Shown: positions 26,331 to 34,443, counted from the first letter of the stretch. The stretch: 56,178 bases of DNA from Candidatus Paralachnospira avium (GCA_904420245.1 CAJFUL010000002.1:1-56178); one strand, 5' to 3'. Numbers and translations: made by a program. The notes: generated by a model from the letters alone, not told the origin.

Positions 26331-26359
26331 AGTATAACATACCGCCCCGGAAATTACAA
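26331..26359 (-). promoter_or_regulatory. leuA promoter
   Basis: Minus strand TTGTAA (26359-26354), 17-nt spacer, TATACT (26336-26331) with a TG one base before the -10 (extended -10). It sits immediately after the Wzy gene stop. Confidence 0.7.
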
Positions 26360-26360
26360 T

Positions 26361-27749
26361 TTATAATTTCCGGCTCCGGCGGCGCCGGAAGGGGATCCCA
26401 TGCCCCACATAAAAATAGACCGCTCCTGTGACAGCCAGCCAGAACCAGGTGGTGGGATTGCTGAACCAGGTGGTAAAAAACGAAAACACAAGGTACATGG
26501 CGATCTGTGCATAAAACAGCTTGGATACCGGATTCTTCCCCGTCTTCTGCAGCTTCGACAGCTTCCGGCAGACCGCTCCCAGGATCAGGCCGAACACGGC
26601 AATGCCTGCCAGGCCGAAATCATAGTACGCGTCATAGATCAGAGTCACCGTGGTCAGCTCCTCCTTGGTGACATAGATGGGGAAATTCACCAGCTCCGGC
26701 TTCAGGAACTTGAGACCGGTCAGGGCGAATACCGGAAAAAGCTGACGGAGGCCAAAAGTATGGGCGGGAAGCTCCCGCACCAGACAGTTGAAGTTGTCGT
26801 AATTGTTGGCCACATACATATACGGCTGGGTGATAAAAATGGGCGTCGACGCGTTTTTCATCTCAAAGATCCCGTTGAGATACTCCACATCATGATTCCG
26901 CGCCACGGTCAGGCCCACATAGACCGGCACCAGGGCCGCCACCGCCAGCATCACATACCGCAGCTTGATGCCGGGCCAGACCGCCATGGCCACGCAGACC
27001 GAGAGGAGCACCGCCATCATCAGCTGGAACCTGGAGACGCAGAGCACCGGGATCATCAGCGCCGCCCCGCAGCAGACGGCCAGGATCACCCACTCCCTCC
27101 TGGAAAGCGCTCCCTTCACGCTTTTATAGAGCACCGACAGAGGAAGCACAAAGATACTGGTCACGGTAAAATAATGGACCCCCGACAGATGAAAATACGA
27201 ATAGGCATGGGGCTTATCCGAAAACAGAGGGATCTCCCGGATCACAGCCGCTTCCAGGAGGAAACAGGCGGCCGAAACGGCCAGGACCGCATAGATGCAG
27301 TGGAGAAGGCGCTTTGCCTGGATCTCCCCGCCGGGCATCTCATGACGCCGGACAGAATGGTGCCTTCCCTCCGTTTTTTTCTCTTCCCCGGCTCTGTCCC
27401 TCCGCGCCTCCAGGAATCCGGCCAGCTCAAACCCCAGGATAAAACAGATATAGACCAGATAAAAACTGATCCAGGTCTCCGTCTCCCAGTCCTGGGCCAG
27501 CCTGGAAAGCTTCATGGCAGAAAGGCCCGCTCCCCCCGTCCAGAACAGGGAGAACACCGCCTCCATCTGCAGCAGGTACCCTTCCCGCTTATAGTAGAAG
27601 AAATATTCTCCCACCGCCGCTGCCACTAAAACAAGGCCGGAAAAGATATACTCTCCGGCCCTGCCAAGTATGTAGGCAAATATCCACGCCGCCGTATAAG
27701 CTGCCAGGCTTATGGCGGCCTTACCAAGCCCTTTTTTCATATCCTTCAT
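26361..27749 (-). CDS. Oligosaccharide repeat-unit polymerase (Wzy-like)
   Basis: 462-residue polytopic protein with about 12 hydrophobic segments and one larger exposed loop near 290-350 (NHDVEYLNGIFEMKN to NFNCLVRELPAHTFG), the layout of O-antigen/capsule polymerases. Sequence identity within the Wzy group is always low, so the call rests on topology and on the flippase and glycosyltransferases at 19-24 kb. Its start overlaps the HPr stop (ATGA), so it is the last gene of the cdaA operon, and polymerase expression would be tied to c-di-AMP genes. Confidence 0.7.
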   Translation of the reverse strand: MKDMKKGLGKAAISLAAYTAAWIFAYILGRAGEYIFSGLVLVAAAVGEYFFYYKREGYLLQMEAVFSLFWTGGAGLSAMKLSRLAQDWETETWISFYLVYICFILGFELAGFLEARRDRAGEEKKTEGRHHSVRRHEMPGGEIQAKRLLHCIYAVLAVSAACFLLEAAVIREIPLFSDKPHAYSYFHLSGVHYFTVTSIFVLPLSVLYKSVKGALSRREWVILAVCCGAALMIPVLCVSRFQLMMAVLLSVCVAMAVWPGIKLRYVMLAVAALVPVYVGLTVARNHDVEYLNGIFEMKNASTPIFITQPYMYVANNYDNFNCLVRELPAHTFGLRQLFPVFALTGLKFLKPELVNFPIYVTKEELTTVTLIYDAYYDFGLAGIAVFGLILGAVCRKLSKLQKTGKNPVSKLFYAQIAMYLVFSFFTTWFSNPTTWFWLAVTGAVYFYVGHGIPFRRRRSRKL

Positions 27750-28009
27750 TCACCTAAACCGCTCTTTACCACCTGGACCATTGCCTTCAAGGCTTCTTCC
27801 TCATCGGGCCCCTCGCAGATGAATTCCAGCTCGTCTCCCGTTTTGATGCACGCTCCCAGCACACTCAGCACGCTTTTGGCATTGGCCGTGATGTTGTTAA
27901 AACGGAATGTGATGGACGATGTATAATTCATGGCCTCCTTGCACAGGACTCCGGCAGGCCTTAAATGAAGGCCTGTGGGATTCTTTACGACCACTTTCTC
28001 ACTAACCAT
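27746..28009 (-). CDS. HPr family phosphocarrier protein
   Basis: 87-residue HPr. The active-site histidine is His15 in GLHLRPAG (phosphorylated by Enzyme I) and Ser46 in AKSVLSVLG is at the position used by HPr kinase in Firmicutes, so both PTS transfer and CcpA co-repressor roles are structurally possible. The Ser46 region differs from the usual KSIMGVMS, so this may be a paralogue and not the housekeeping HPr. GGAG precedes the ATG. It lies 27 bp after the YbbR gene and overlaps the Wzy start. Confidence 0.9.
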   Translation of the reverse strand: MVSEKVVVKNPTGLHLRPAGVLCKEAMNYTSSITFRFNNITANAKSVLSVLGACIKTGDELEFICEGPDEEEALKAMVQVVKSGLGE

Positions 28010-28036
28010 AATATCTCCTCCATATCAACTCGTTCT

Positions 28037-29389
28037 CTATTGTCCGCTCTGGTCGGCGGGACTGGCTCCTTCTGTACCGGACGAGGACTCCGGCGATTCC
28101 GAAGATGCCTCCCCCGACGGTTCCGTGCTCTCATCTGTCTGCGCGGAGGCGATCACCCGCACATCGGCAACAGATACCTCAAAATAGGTCCTGTATTCCT
28201 CCGGCAGCCGCACTTCCGGAGTCCTCACATAAGTGCCGGAGCCGTCGATGCCGCTCACATCCACCGACACGGAGATCTCGCTGCTCTCTACCCGCTCCAG
28301 GTCCTCCGAAAGGCCCTCCAGCGTGACGACCACGGCATCCTCATCGCCCATCTGATAACTCATGCCCTCTGCCGCTCCCACCAGCTCCACCTGGCTGCCG
28401 GCAATGCGGAAGCTGCGCTGTGCCAGCTGCTCGATCTGATACGTCACCTGGATGGTCCTGGAAGCCTCGTCGGCCGCCTCCAGTCCCTCCGGCAGAAGCT
28501 CGTCTACCTCATATGTCCTGGTCACATTTCCGGAAGCTCCGGTAAGATCCTCCGTGATGGTCAGCTTATCGAACTCCGCTATGAGGGCCTTGGCTCCCGT
28601 CACGGAAATGGTCTGAGGCTCACACTGATATGTGATGTACTGATACCCGTCCGCCACCTGGTCCTGTCCGGTCACCACCACATCCACGCTGATCTGATTG
28701 GTCTTGACCATGGACAGGGAGACCTGCGCCTCGGAAGCGCTCATGACGATCCGTTCATTGCTCAGATCGATCTCCTGGCCGTTCCGTCCGTACAGGACGA
28801 TCTCCCCCGACGTCTCGATATTGTCGGACGCCCCGCTCACATCCACGATGATGCCCGCATGATCGATATTGGACATGATGGATTCAGGCGCCGTCACCCG
28901 GACCGTTCCGGGATCTACGGTCTGACCGCTGACGGTATAGCTCTCCTCCGGTTCTCCTTCCTGGATCACCTGGATCTCAAACTCTTTTGTCTCCAAAGAT
29001 TCCACCCGGACTTCAACGCTCCTGGTGATCTGGGTCCAGGAACGGATCAGGCTCCTGTCCCCCACCACGGATATGTTCACCGCCACGGAACCGGTGGCCC
29101 CGTAGATCTCATTCAGATCGATGGTGGCCTCAAAATCCTCCGCCGTGATCCGCCTCCTGTCCGTCCTGCGGGCCGTCACCTCCACGCTGACAGTCTGGGA
29201 TCCCACGATCTCGTAAGTAAGTCCGTTGTCTGTGATGGCGCTCTGCTCATTGAGCACCTGGATCGGAATATCGCTTATGGTAAACGTATCCGTAGGATTG
29301 TCGATATTGATGACGATGATCCAGAGGAGCACGGCGGCAAACACGGAAATGATCTTCAGAAGCAGATTATTTGTCAGCCTTTTTTTCAT
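28037..29389 (-). CDS. cdaR: YbbR-domain protein, c-di-AMP synthase regulator
   Basis: Membrane-anchored extracytoplasmic partner of CdaA. One N-terminal TM helix (about 10-28, ISVFAAVLLWIIVINIDNP) is followed by four or so YbbR repeats of about 80-90 residues, seen as recurring P-V/I-x-V strands and V-x-V-T/E pairs, then a Ser/Glu-rich tail from about 415. YbbR proteins bind CdaA and modulate its cyclase activity. The gene overlaps cdaA by 23 bp. Not to be confused with the sugar-diacid regulator of the same name at 54725-55855. glmM, the usual third gene, is replaced here by HPr. Confidence 0.9.
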   Translation of the reverse strand: MKKRLTNNLLLKIISVFAAVLLWIIVINIDNPTDTFTISDIPIQVLNEQSAITDNGLTYEIVGSQTVSVEVTARRTDRRRITAEDFEATIDLNEIYGATGSVAVNISVVGDRSLIRSWTQITRSVEVRVESLETKEFEIQVIQEGEPEESYTVSGQTVDPGTVRVTAPESIMSNIDHAGIIVDVSGASDNIETSGEIVLYGRNGQEIDLSNERIVMSASEAQVSLSMVKTNQISVDVVVTGQDQVADGYQYITYQCEPQTISVTGAKALIAEFDKLTITEDLTGASGNVTRTYEVDELLPEGLEAADEASRTIQVTYQIEQLAQRSFRIAGSQVELVGAAEGMSYQMGDEDAVVVTLEGLSEDLERVESSEISVSVDVSGIDGSGTYVRTPEVRLPEEYRTYFEVSVADVRVIASAQTDESTEPSGEASSESPESSSGTEGASPADQSGQ

Positions 29390-30248
29390 GTCTCCGCCTT
29401 CCTTTCAAAATCTTCAGCCGGCGTCCGCCCGTCTCTTCGTTCTCTGCCGTGATCCTCCTGAGCTCCTCCTTCAGGGTATCCGGATCCAGTCCTCCTTTCA
29501 GGCTGCCGTCAAAAGCCACGGACACATTTCCCGTCTCCTCCGAGACGATCACCGTGATGCTGTCGCTGACCTCGCTGACTCCCACTCCCGCTCTGTGGCG
29601 GGTGCCCAGATCCTTGCTGATGGTCATATTGTCCGAGAGGGGCAGATAACAGGTGGCCGCCACGATCCGGTTGCCGCGCACCACCACAGCCCCGTCATGG
29701 AGCGGCGTATTATGCTCAAAGATATTGAGCAGGAGCTGGCTGGTGACGACGCCGTCCACCACGATCCCGGTCCGCTCGTATTCCGCCAGCGGCGTTTTCC
29801 TCTCTATCACGATCAGGGCGCCTGTCTTGGCCCTGCTCATCTCAAAGGAAGCTTTGACGATCTCGTTCATGGTCTTGTCCGTAAATCTTTCGTCCATCAC
29901 CTTGCCGCCGTCGGATACCAGGAAGCCCAGGACCCTGTTGCGTCCCAGCTGCTCCAAAGCCCGCCTCAGCTCCGGCTGGAAGATGATGACCACCGCGATG
30001 ATCCCCACATTGACCGTCTTGTCTGCCAGCCACAGGATCGTATCCATCTGGAACAGATAGGCGACCAGGATAAAAGCAAACAAAACCAGGAGCCCCTTCA
30101 ACAGGGCCCACGCTCTCGTATTCTTGATCCAGAGCATCAGATTGTACAGGAGCACTGCCAGGATGATCATTTCGATCACGTCAGTGACCCTGATGTCCGG
30201 GATACTCTGCATGATATAGGTTTTTATGGCGTCAATCAGTTTCTCCAT
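29367..30248 (-). CDS. cdaA: Diadenylate cyclase CdaA
   Basis: Synthesises c-di-AMP from two ATP. Three TM helices (about 20-90) precede the DAC domain. The catalytic motifs DGAVVV (in HDGAVVVRGNRI) and the GTRHRAG loop are intact, and a short charged tail follows. Length 293 is slightly above the Bacillus form. It overlaps the upstream membrane-protein gene by 17 bp and the ybbR gene by 23 bp. c-di-AMP controls potassium/osmolyte uptake and wall homeostasis, which fits the surface-polymer genes around it. Confidence 0.95.
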   Translation of the reverse strand: MEKLIDAIKTYIMQSIPDIRVTDVIEMIILAVLLYNLMLWIKNTRAWALLKGLLVLFAFILVAYLFQMDTILWLADKTVNVGIIAVVIIFQPELRRALEQLGRNRVLGFLVSDGGKVMDERFTDKTMNEIVKASFEMSRAKTGALIVIERKTPLAEYERTGIVVDGVVTSQLLLNIFEHNTPLHDGAVVVRGNRIVAATCYLPLSDNMTISKDLGTRHRAGVGVSEVSDSITVIVSEETGNVSVAFDGSLKGGLDPDTLKEELRRITAENEETGGRRLKILKGRRRHEKKADK

Positions 30249-31341
30249 AGTCTACACCTTGTGCCTCCTGAGCCTGCCTGTCGGCCCCCTTGGGCCTCTG
30301 CTGTTCAAACAGGACCTTGGTCTCTTCCAGATCCTTCCCCGCTGTCAGTATCTCCGCCGTATTTCCCATCTCCTGACGGGCGACAGGCTGTTCTTCCTGC
30401 TCCCCGCCATCTCTTTTCTTCGTATTGATCTTCGTCACCGTCACCTCCGGCCGCGTCACCGCCACCTTAGGCACCGCCTTGACATAGTAGTAATAATCGT
30501 CATCCTCAAACTGGACATACTCTGTCCTGGAATAATCCAGATGGAACAGGAAAAACTCCAGCACCATCCCCACGATCCCGGCCGCTACGGCGCTGATGAC
30601 CACTTCCGCTATGGGCAGCTGCACATCGGCGATGAAGATGCCCATAAAGAGCCCCAGCAGGTTCACGATGAGGCCGGCCACGATGGCCGTCTCCCAGGAA
30701 TGGCTGAAAGACCGCTTCCGGATGAAATAGACCACCAGAAGAGTGGCGCAGAACGCCGCTATGGTCACCCACATGGCCGTATTGCCCAGCACGCCGTTTA
30801 TCATCTGGGTATACCTTCCCGGCATGGAGAGAGAGCCTGTGGAGGACAGCACTCCGGCATTGTCCCGGACATAGCGGAGCATATAAAAAGTCACGATGCC
30901 AAAGCTCATGGAAAACGCGCTGAGGGCAGAAGACGTCAGCGCCAGCACCAGCGGGACCACCACAGGGATCCGGCAGACGAACATGAGAGGCATCAGGACC
31001 AGCACGATGCTGTCTCCCGGCTGGAATACATAGTACAGACAGAAAAACAGCAGATACGCCGCCGCTGCCACAAAGAACACTTCCAGGGACACCGCGTACA
31101 GATGCACCAGCGTAAAGAGCGCCGCGATGACCACAAAGGCTCCATTGGGCAGGAATGCGCAGATCACGGCCAGCCCCAGCGAGATCCAGATAGAATCCAG
31201 ACGGGTCATATAGCCCATGGTCTCATTGACAACAGCAAAAGCGGCAAAAGCCGTCAAGAACCGGAGCACTCTTATGAGATGCTTCCCATACCGGGCATAG
31301 AATCTTTTTATCTGCTCCCGCAGGACCAAAAGGGTCGTCAT
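30232..31341 (-). CDS. Uncharacterised polytopic membrane protein upstream of cdaA
   Basis: 369 residues. About ten TM helices occupy residues 20-265. The cytoplasmic tail begins with an acidic-aromatic cluster (EDDDYYYYVKAVPKV) and a Thr/Val-rich stretch, then a charged Gln/Glu-rich end. I recognise no named family. Its tight overlap with cdaA (17 bp) and with the small membrane protein upstream (4 bp) suggests a shared complex or process, for example regulation of cyclase activity. That role is inference from position only. Confidence 0.7.
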   Translation of the reverse strand: MTTLLVLREQIKRFYARYGKHLIRVLRFLTAFAAFAVVNETMGYMTRLDSIWISLGLAVICAFLPNGAFVVIAALFTLVHLYAVSLEVFFVAAAAYLLFFCLYYVFQPGDSIVLVLMPLMFVCRIPVVVPLVLALTSSALSAFSMSFGIVTFYMLRYVRDNAGVLSSTGSLSMPGRYTQMINGVLGNTAMWVTIAAFCATLLVVYFIRKRSFSHSWETAIVAGLIVNLLGLFMGIFIADVQLPIAEVVISAVAAGIVGMVLEFFLFHLDYSRTEYVQFEDDDYYYYVKAVPKVAVTRPEVTVTKINTKKRDGGEQEEQPVARQEMGNTAEILTAGKDLEETKVLFEQQRPKGADRQAQEAQGVDYGETD

Positions 31342-31766
31342 ACTCGAAATTCCTCCGATTCTTTTTTTACTTTCACGGATTCCTGCTCATAGAGGCGGCT
31401 GATCTGTTTCAGGACAGCCTGATAGTCTTTGATCTTCTCCCTGGCCTTTTTATATTTGGCCCTGTACACAAAATAAGAGATCACCAGAAAACAGGTCAGC
31501 AGGCACACCAAGAGCATCAGCGCCCCCAGGCCCATCTGTGCCAGCTCCTCGATCTTCTTCTGGGTCATGAGCTCTTCCGCGTGATATAAGACCCACATGA
31601 TGAAGATCAGGACATAGGCAAAGATAAAAGAGAACGCGCTCTGGATCATCTTGTAGCTGATGTAGTCCTTCCTGTGGAACCTGCCCAGCTTCAGAGACTT
31701 TTCCCATTCCTTTTCCCGGAGGATCTCCGCCCTCGCCATCAGTTTTGTGCGCTCCTCACTGACCAT
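31338..31766 (-). CDS. Uncharacterised small membrane protein, first gene of the cdaA operon
   Basis: About 142 residues: a charged N-terminal region (1-42), two TM helices (about 45-65 and 80-105) and a basic, coiled-coil-like tail (about 108-142). The frame is open to 31808, but the ATG at 31766 has GGGAG 8 bases upstream and lies 26 bases after the predicted transcription start, so I use it. No family recognised. The stop overlaps the next start (ATGA). Confidence 0.65.
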   Translation of the reverse strand: MVSEERTKLMARAEILREKEWEKSLKLGRFHRKDYISYKMIQSAFSFIFAYVLIFIMWVLYHAEELMTQKKIEELAQMGLGALMLLVCLLTCFLVISYFVYRAKYKKAREKIKDYQAVLKQISRLYEQESVKVKKESEEFRV

Positions 31767-31798
31767 TTCCTTCACTCCCTGCCCGATCATTCTATAGT

Positions 31799-31827
31799 AG
31801 TATAACATACACCATGAAAAATTTCGA
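31799..31827 (-). promoter_or_regulatory. Promoter of the cdaA operon
   Basis: Minus strand TCGAAA (31827-31822), 17-nt spacer, TATACT (31804-31799) with an extended TG. The divergent DUF2284 promoter lies 50 bp away. Confidence 0.6.
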
Positions 31828-31876
31828 GAAGATATTATTATTTTTCTCTAAAGCTCCCGGCCGGGACCGGCCGCTG

Positions 31877-31905
31877 TTGCGGCCTTTTCCGGAAAATGCT
31901 AAAAT
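31877..31905 (+). promoter_or_regulatory. Promoter of the DUF2284 gene
   Basis: TTGCGG (31877-31882), 17-nt spacer, TAAAAT (31900-31905) with TG one base upstream of the -10. A small GC-rich inverted repeat (GGCCG/CGGCC, about 31869-31884) overlaps the -35. Confidence 0.5.
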
Positions 31906-31958
31906 AGGAAGAAATATACCGGGTCTGAAACCATTTGAGCCCCACAAGGAGGGATCCC

Positions 31959-32498
31959 ATGAATATCCAACAAGATCTGCTGATCCAAAAAGCCATGGAG
32001 GCAGGCTTTTCCCGGGCCGTGTTCCTGGACAGCCTCACCTTAGACTGCAGGGAGGACCTGCGGGCCTTCTGCACGCCTCAGACCTGCCCCAGCCATGGCC
32101 AGAACTGGGTCTGTCCTCCCGGCTGCGGGACGCTGGATGCGTGCCGGGAAAAAGCGGGCCGGTTTTCCAGAGGACTCCTGCTCCAGTCCGTCACGGACCT
32201 TACGCCTCCCACCGCGCCCCAGGTCTATAAGACCTTGAACTCCCAGCACAATTTCCGCTTCCGTCAGCTCATCGAGGAGCTCTCTCCGGGGCCGGGCGAA
32301 GTCCTTCCCCTCACCACCGGAGGCTGCGTCTTCTGCGATTCCTGCGCCTATCCGGAGCCCTGCCGCCGGCCCCAGGTCAAGATGGAATCCCTGTCCGCCT
32401 TCGGCATCGACGTGGCGGTCCTCTGCCGGGAAGCCGGCCTGGACTACTCCTTCCGGGAGGACAGAGTGTACTTTACCGCGCTCCTGATGCTGGGATAG
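31959..32498 (+). CDS. DUF2284 family Cys-rich metal-binding protein
   Basis: About 179 residues. The cysteine pattern C-x5-C near the N-terminus (FCTPQTCPSHGQNWVCPPGCG) and a second cluster (GGCVFCDSCAYPEPCRRP) are the DUF2284 hallmark, presumed to bind a metal or Fe-S cluster. The molecular function of the family is unknown. AGGAGG lies 6 bases before the ATG at 31959. It stands alone on the plus strand between the cdaA operon and the gntR gene. Confidence 0.85.
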   Translation: MNIQQDLLIQKAMEAGFSRAVFLDSLTLDCREDLRAFCTPQTCPSHGQNWVCPPGCGTLDACREKAGRFSRGLLLQSVTDLTPPTAPQVYKTLNSQHNFRFRQLIEELSPGPGEVLPLTTGGCVFCDSCAYPEPCRRPQVKMESLSAFGIDVAVLCREAGLDYSFREDRVYFTALLMLG

Positions 32499-32594
32499 CA
32501 GAAAGGCACGCCATGTCCCGCGGGAGCAGGATCCTCCGCCTGCGGCGGGCCGCATAAGCGGCAGGATTCCTTTCCGCCGCCTGATCCCGCAGAG

Positions 32595-32636
32595 TTTTTT
32601 GCTCTATGGAAACACAGTTTCCTATAGCGCAAAAAA
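32595..32636. repeat. Long imperfect inverted repeat flanked by T6/A6
   Basis: TTTTTTGC at the left pairs with GCAAAAAA at the right, and CTATGGAAAC pairs with GTTTCCTATAG around a 3-nt centre. It lies between the convergent DUF2284 and gntR genes and can act as a terminator in either direction. Confidence 0.6.
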
Positions 32637-32658
32637 CGCAGGAGCCTCTGCTCCTGCG
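32631..32658 (-). terminator. Terminator of the first gntR gene
   Basis: On the minus strand the stem GCAGGAGC / GCTCCTGC is followed by TTTTTT (32636-32631), 14 bases after the gene stop. Its T-run is also the arm of the neighbouring inverted repeat. Confidence 0.8.
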
Positions 32659-32672
32659 TCTGCGGACACCTG

Positions 32673-33368
32673 TCACGCTCCATGGATCACCTTGACCATG
32701 TCTTCCTGTGTGATCTCCAAGTGCTTCTGCATCTCAGCGGCCGCCCGGACGGCATCCTTTTCCTTAAAGCACTGGAGGATCCTGCCGTGGGGCTCCACGG
32801 CGTTGCTGTAGACCATATCGTTGGAGAAGGACTCTCCACGATAACTGCGGAAACACTCCTGGATCTGTTTGTTGATGTTGACAAACAGAGGATTTCCCGT
32901 GAAGCTCATGATCTTTGTATGGAACAGCTCATCCAGCATGATGAGCTTGGCCATATCGTGGACCTCATTGGCCTCGCAGAAAGAGCTGTGGATCTCCTCC
33001 AGCTCCCGCACCTGGGCATCGGAGGCCCGCTCCACCGCCAATCCCACGGCTAAGGTCTCAATGGCCAGACGGATCTCCATAAAGTCCGAATACCGGACTC
33101 CTTCCGCCTCATACCAGGGATCATTGCTCCTGGGCTTTTCCTCCTCCAGAGCCACAAAGGCTCCGCGCCCCGGCGAAATGGTCACATAGCCAAGGGCCTG
33201 GAGGACCCGCATGGCCTCCCGGACGCTGCTCCTGCTGACCTTCATCTCCTGGCACATGGCAGCCTCGGTGGGCAGCTTGGTCCCGGGCGCATACTCTCCG
33301 GAATCAATGGCTTTCTTAACGGCCTCCACGACCGCATCTGTAATGGAAATCCTATGTATCTCTTTCAT
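32673..33368 (-). CDS. GntR/FadR-family (FCD) transcriptional regulator 1
   Basis: 231 residues: winged helix at about 8-72 (PTEAAMCQEMKVSRSSVREAMRVLQALGYV and the wing SPGRGAFV), then an FCD effector domain. The likely metal ligands are Asp and His in LDELFH, His in EPHGRI and His in QKHLEI, so it should bind a carboxylate through the metal, as FCD regulators of organic-acid pathways do. It has its own promoter and terminator and lies 104 bp downstream of the dapA-liv-FAH-dehydrogenase operon, which it may control. Confidence 0.9.
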   Translation of the reverse strand: MKEIHRISITDAVVEAVKKAIDSGEYAPGTKLPTEAAMCQEMKVSRSSVREAMRVLQALGYVTISPGRGAFVALEEEKPRSNDPWYEAEGVRYSDFMEIRLAIETLAVGLAVERASDAQVRELEEIHSSFCEANEVHDMAKLIMLDELFHTKIMSFTGNPLFVNINKQIQECFRSYRGESFSNDMVYSNAVEPHGRILQCFKEKDAVRAAAEMQKHLEITQEDMVKVIHGA

Positions 33369-33421
33369 CCTGTTCTCCTGAAAATCCCCTAAAATTTTCC
33401 AAATTAATCTTCTTATCTTCC

Positions 33422-33450
33422 AGTATAAAGCATTTGAAATACATAGTCAA
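33422..33450 (-). promoter_or_regulatory. Promoter of gntR regulator 1
   Basis: Minus strand TTGACT (33450-33445), 17-nt spacer, TATACT (33427-33422). The ATCAGACAAT-type operator seen elsewhere in the island is not visible here. Confidence 0.7.
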
Positions 33451-33471
33451 ATCTCAATCTCCGCCGCCGTC

Positions 33472-34434
33472 CTACGGACGCACCAGACAGTGTTTCGGGA
33501 CCTTTCCCTCAAAAATATCGATGAGCGCCTCTGCCGTTATCCGGGAGGTCCGCTCATAATTTTCATAAGTTTCTGCCGCCAGATACTGGGTACAGATAAA
33601 GTCCGGCCTGACCGCGAGGGCTCCGCCCTTTTTCACATACGGCTCCGGAAGGACGTCCGACGCGGCGGCGGACAGCCGGCCTTCCTCCAGCGCCTCTTCC
33701 AGAGCCTCCATGTCCACCAGATCCGGCCTGGCCGTATTGATAAAAACCGCCCCCCGCTTCACGCTCTCAAAGGCTTTCCTGTCAAATATCCCCCTGGTCT
33801 CCGGAAGGCTCGGCATATGGACCGTAAGGATGTCACTCTGCGCCAGGACCTCTTCCATTTCCCTGCACAAGGTCACCTGAAGCGCTCCTGCCGCCTCCCT
33901 GTCGGGAAATCTGTCATAGGCCAGCAGCTTCACGTCAAAGCCGGAAAGCTTCCTGGCCGTCATCCTTCCGATGGCTCCGAAGCCCAGTATCCCCACCGTC
34001 TTCCCGCCAAGCTCGCGCCCCATGGGGCGGTCCCATCTGCCCGCCTTGGAATTCCGGTCCGACGCCGGGATTCCCCGCACAGCCGAGAGGATCAGTCCCA
34101 CTGCCAGCTCCGCCACCGCGGAAGAATTGGCGCCGGGACAGTTGGCCACACAGATGCCCAGCTTCCCTGCCGCCTTCAGGTCGATATTGTCCACGCCGGT
34201 CCCGAATCTGGCGATGCCCTTGAGCCTGCCCGCCGCCCGCAGGACCTCCTCGTCCCACAGATCCGTTCCGGCTATCACGCCGTCCACGTTTCCGGCCAGT
34301 TCCAAAAGCTCTTCCTTCGTATACGGGCCCGTCCCCGGATTTTCCAGGATCTCACATCCGTATGCCTCCAGCATCTGCTTTCCGGTCCGGCAGTACCTGG
34401 AATAATTGGTGGCGGTCACCAGCACCTTTTTCAT
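33472..34434 (-). CDS. D-2-hydroxyacid dehydrogenase family protein with altered active site
   Basis: 320 residues of the SerA/hydroxypyruvate-reductase family. The NAD Rossmann motif is GILGFGAIG. The catalytic Arg lies in NTARPDLVD and the Glu in LPEP. The third residue of the triad, normally His in TPH-x-x-x-x-T, is replaced: the segment reads CTQYLAAET, so His is Tyr. The usual NxxRG also reads ARP. It may reduce a 2-oxoacid with a Tyr acid, act on another substrate, or be impaired. It lies 9 bp after the FAH gene, at the end of the dapA-liv operon. Confidence 0.85.
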   Translation of the reverse strand: MKKVLVTATNYSRYCRTGKQMLEAYGCEILENPGTGPYTKEELLELAGNVDGVIAGTDLWDEEVLRAAGRLKGIARFGTGVDNIDLKAAGKLGICVANCPGANSSAVAELAVGLILSAVRGIPASDRNSKAGRWDRPMGRELGGKTVGILGFGAIGRMTARKLSGFDVKLLAYDRFPDREAAGALQVTLCREMEEVLAQSDILTVHMPSLPETRGIFDRKAFESVKRGAVFINTARPDLVDMEALEEALEEGRLSAAASDVLPEPYVKKGGALAVRPDFICTQYLAAETYENYERTSRITAEALIDIFEGKVPKHCLVRP

Positions 34435-34443
34435 GACTTCCTC

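Noticed and set aside
26140-26360. T-box riboswitch upstream of leuA
   Set aside because: The conserved T-box sequence and an adjacent intrinsic terminator were not found on the leuA strand.
27965-29452. Long open frame on the plus strand opposite the YbbR gene (and similar ones opposite leuA, glf, livK, Wzy)
   Set aside because: They lie fully antisense to well-recognised genes, show His/Arg/Pro-rich composition typical of reverse-frame translation of GC-rich genes, and lack ribosome-binding sites and domains.
33422-33471. ATTTGA/TCAAAT partial dyad at the gntR1 promoter as its operator
   Set aside because: Arms are short and imperfect and do not match the motif found at the other island promoters.
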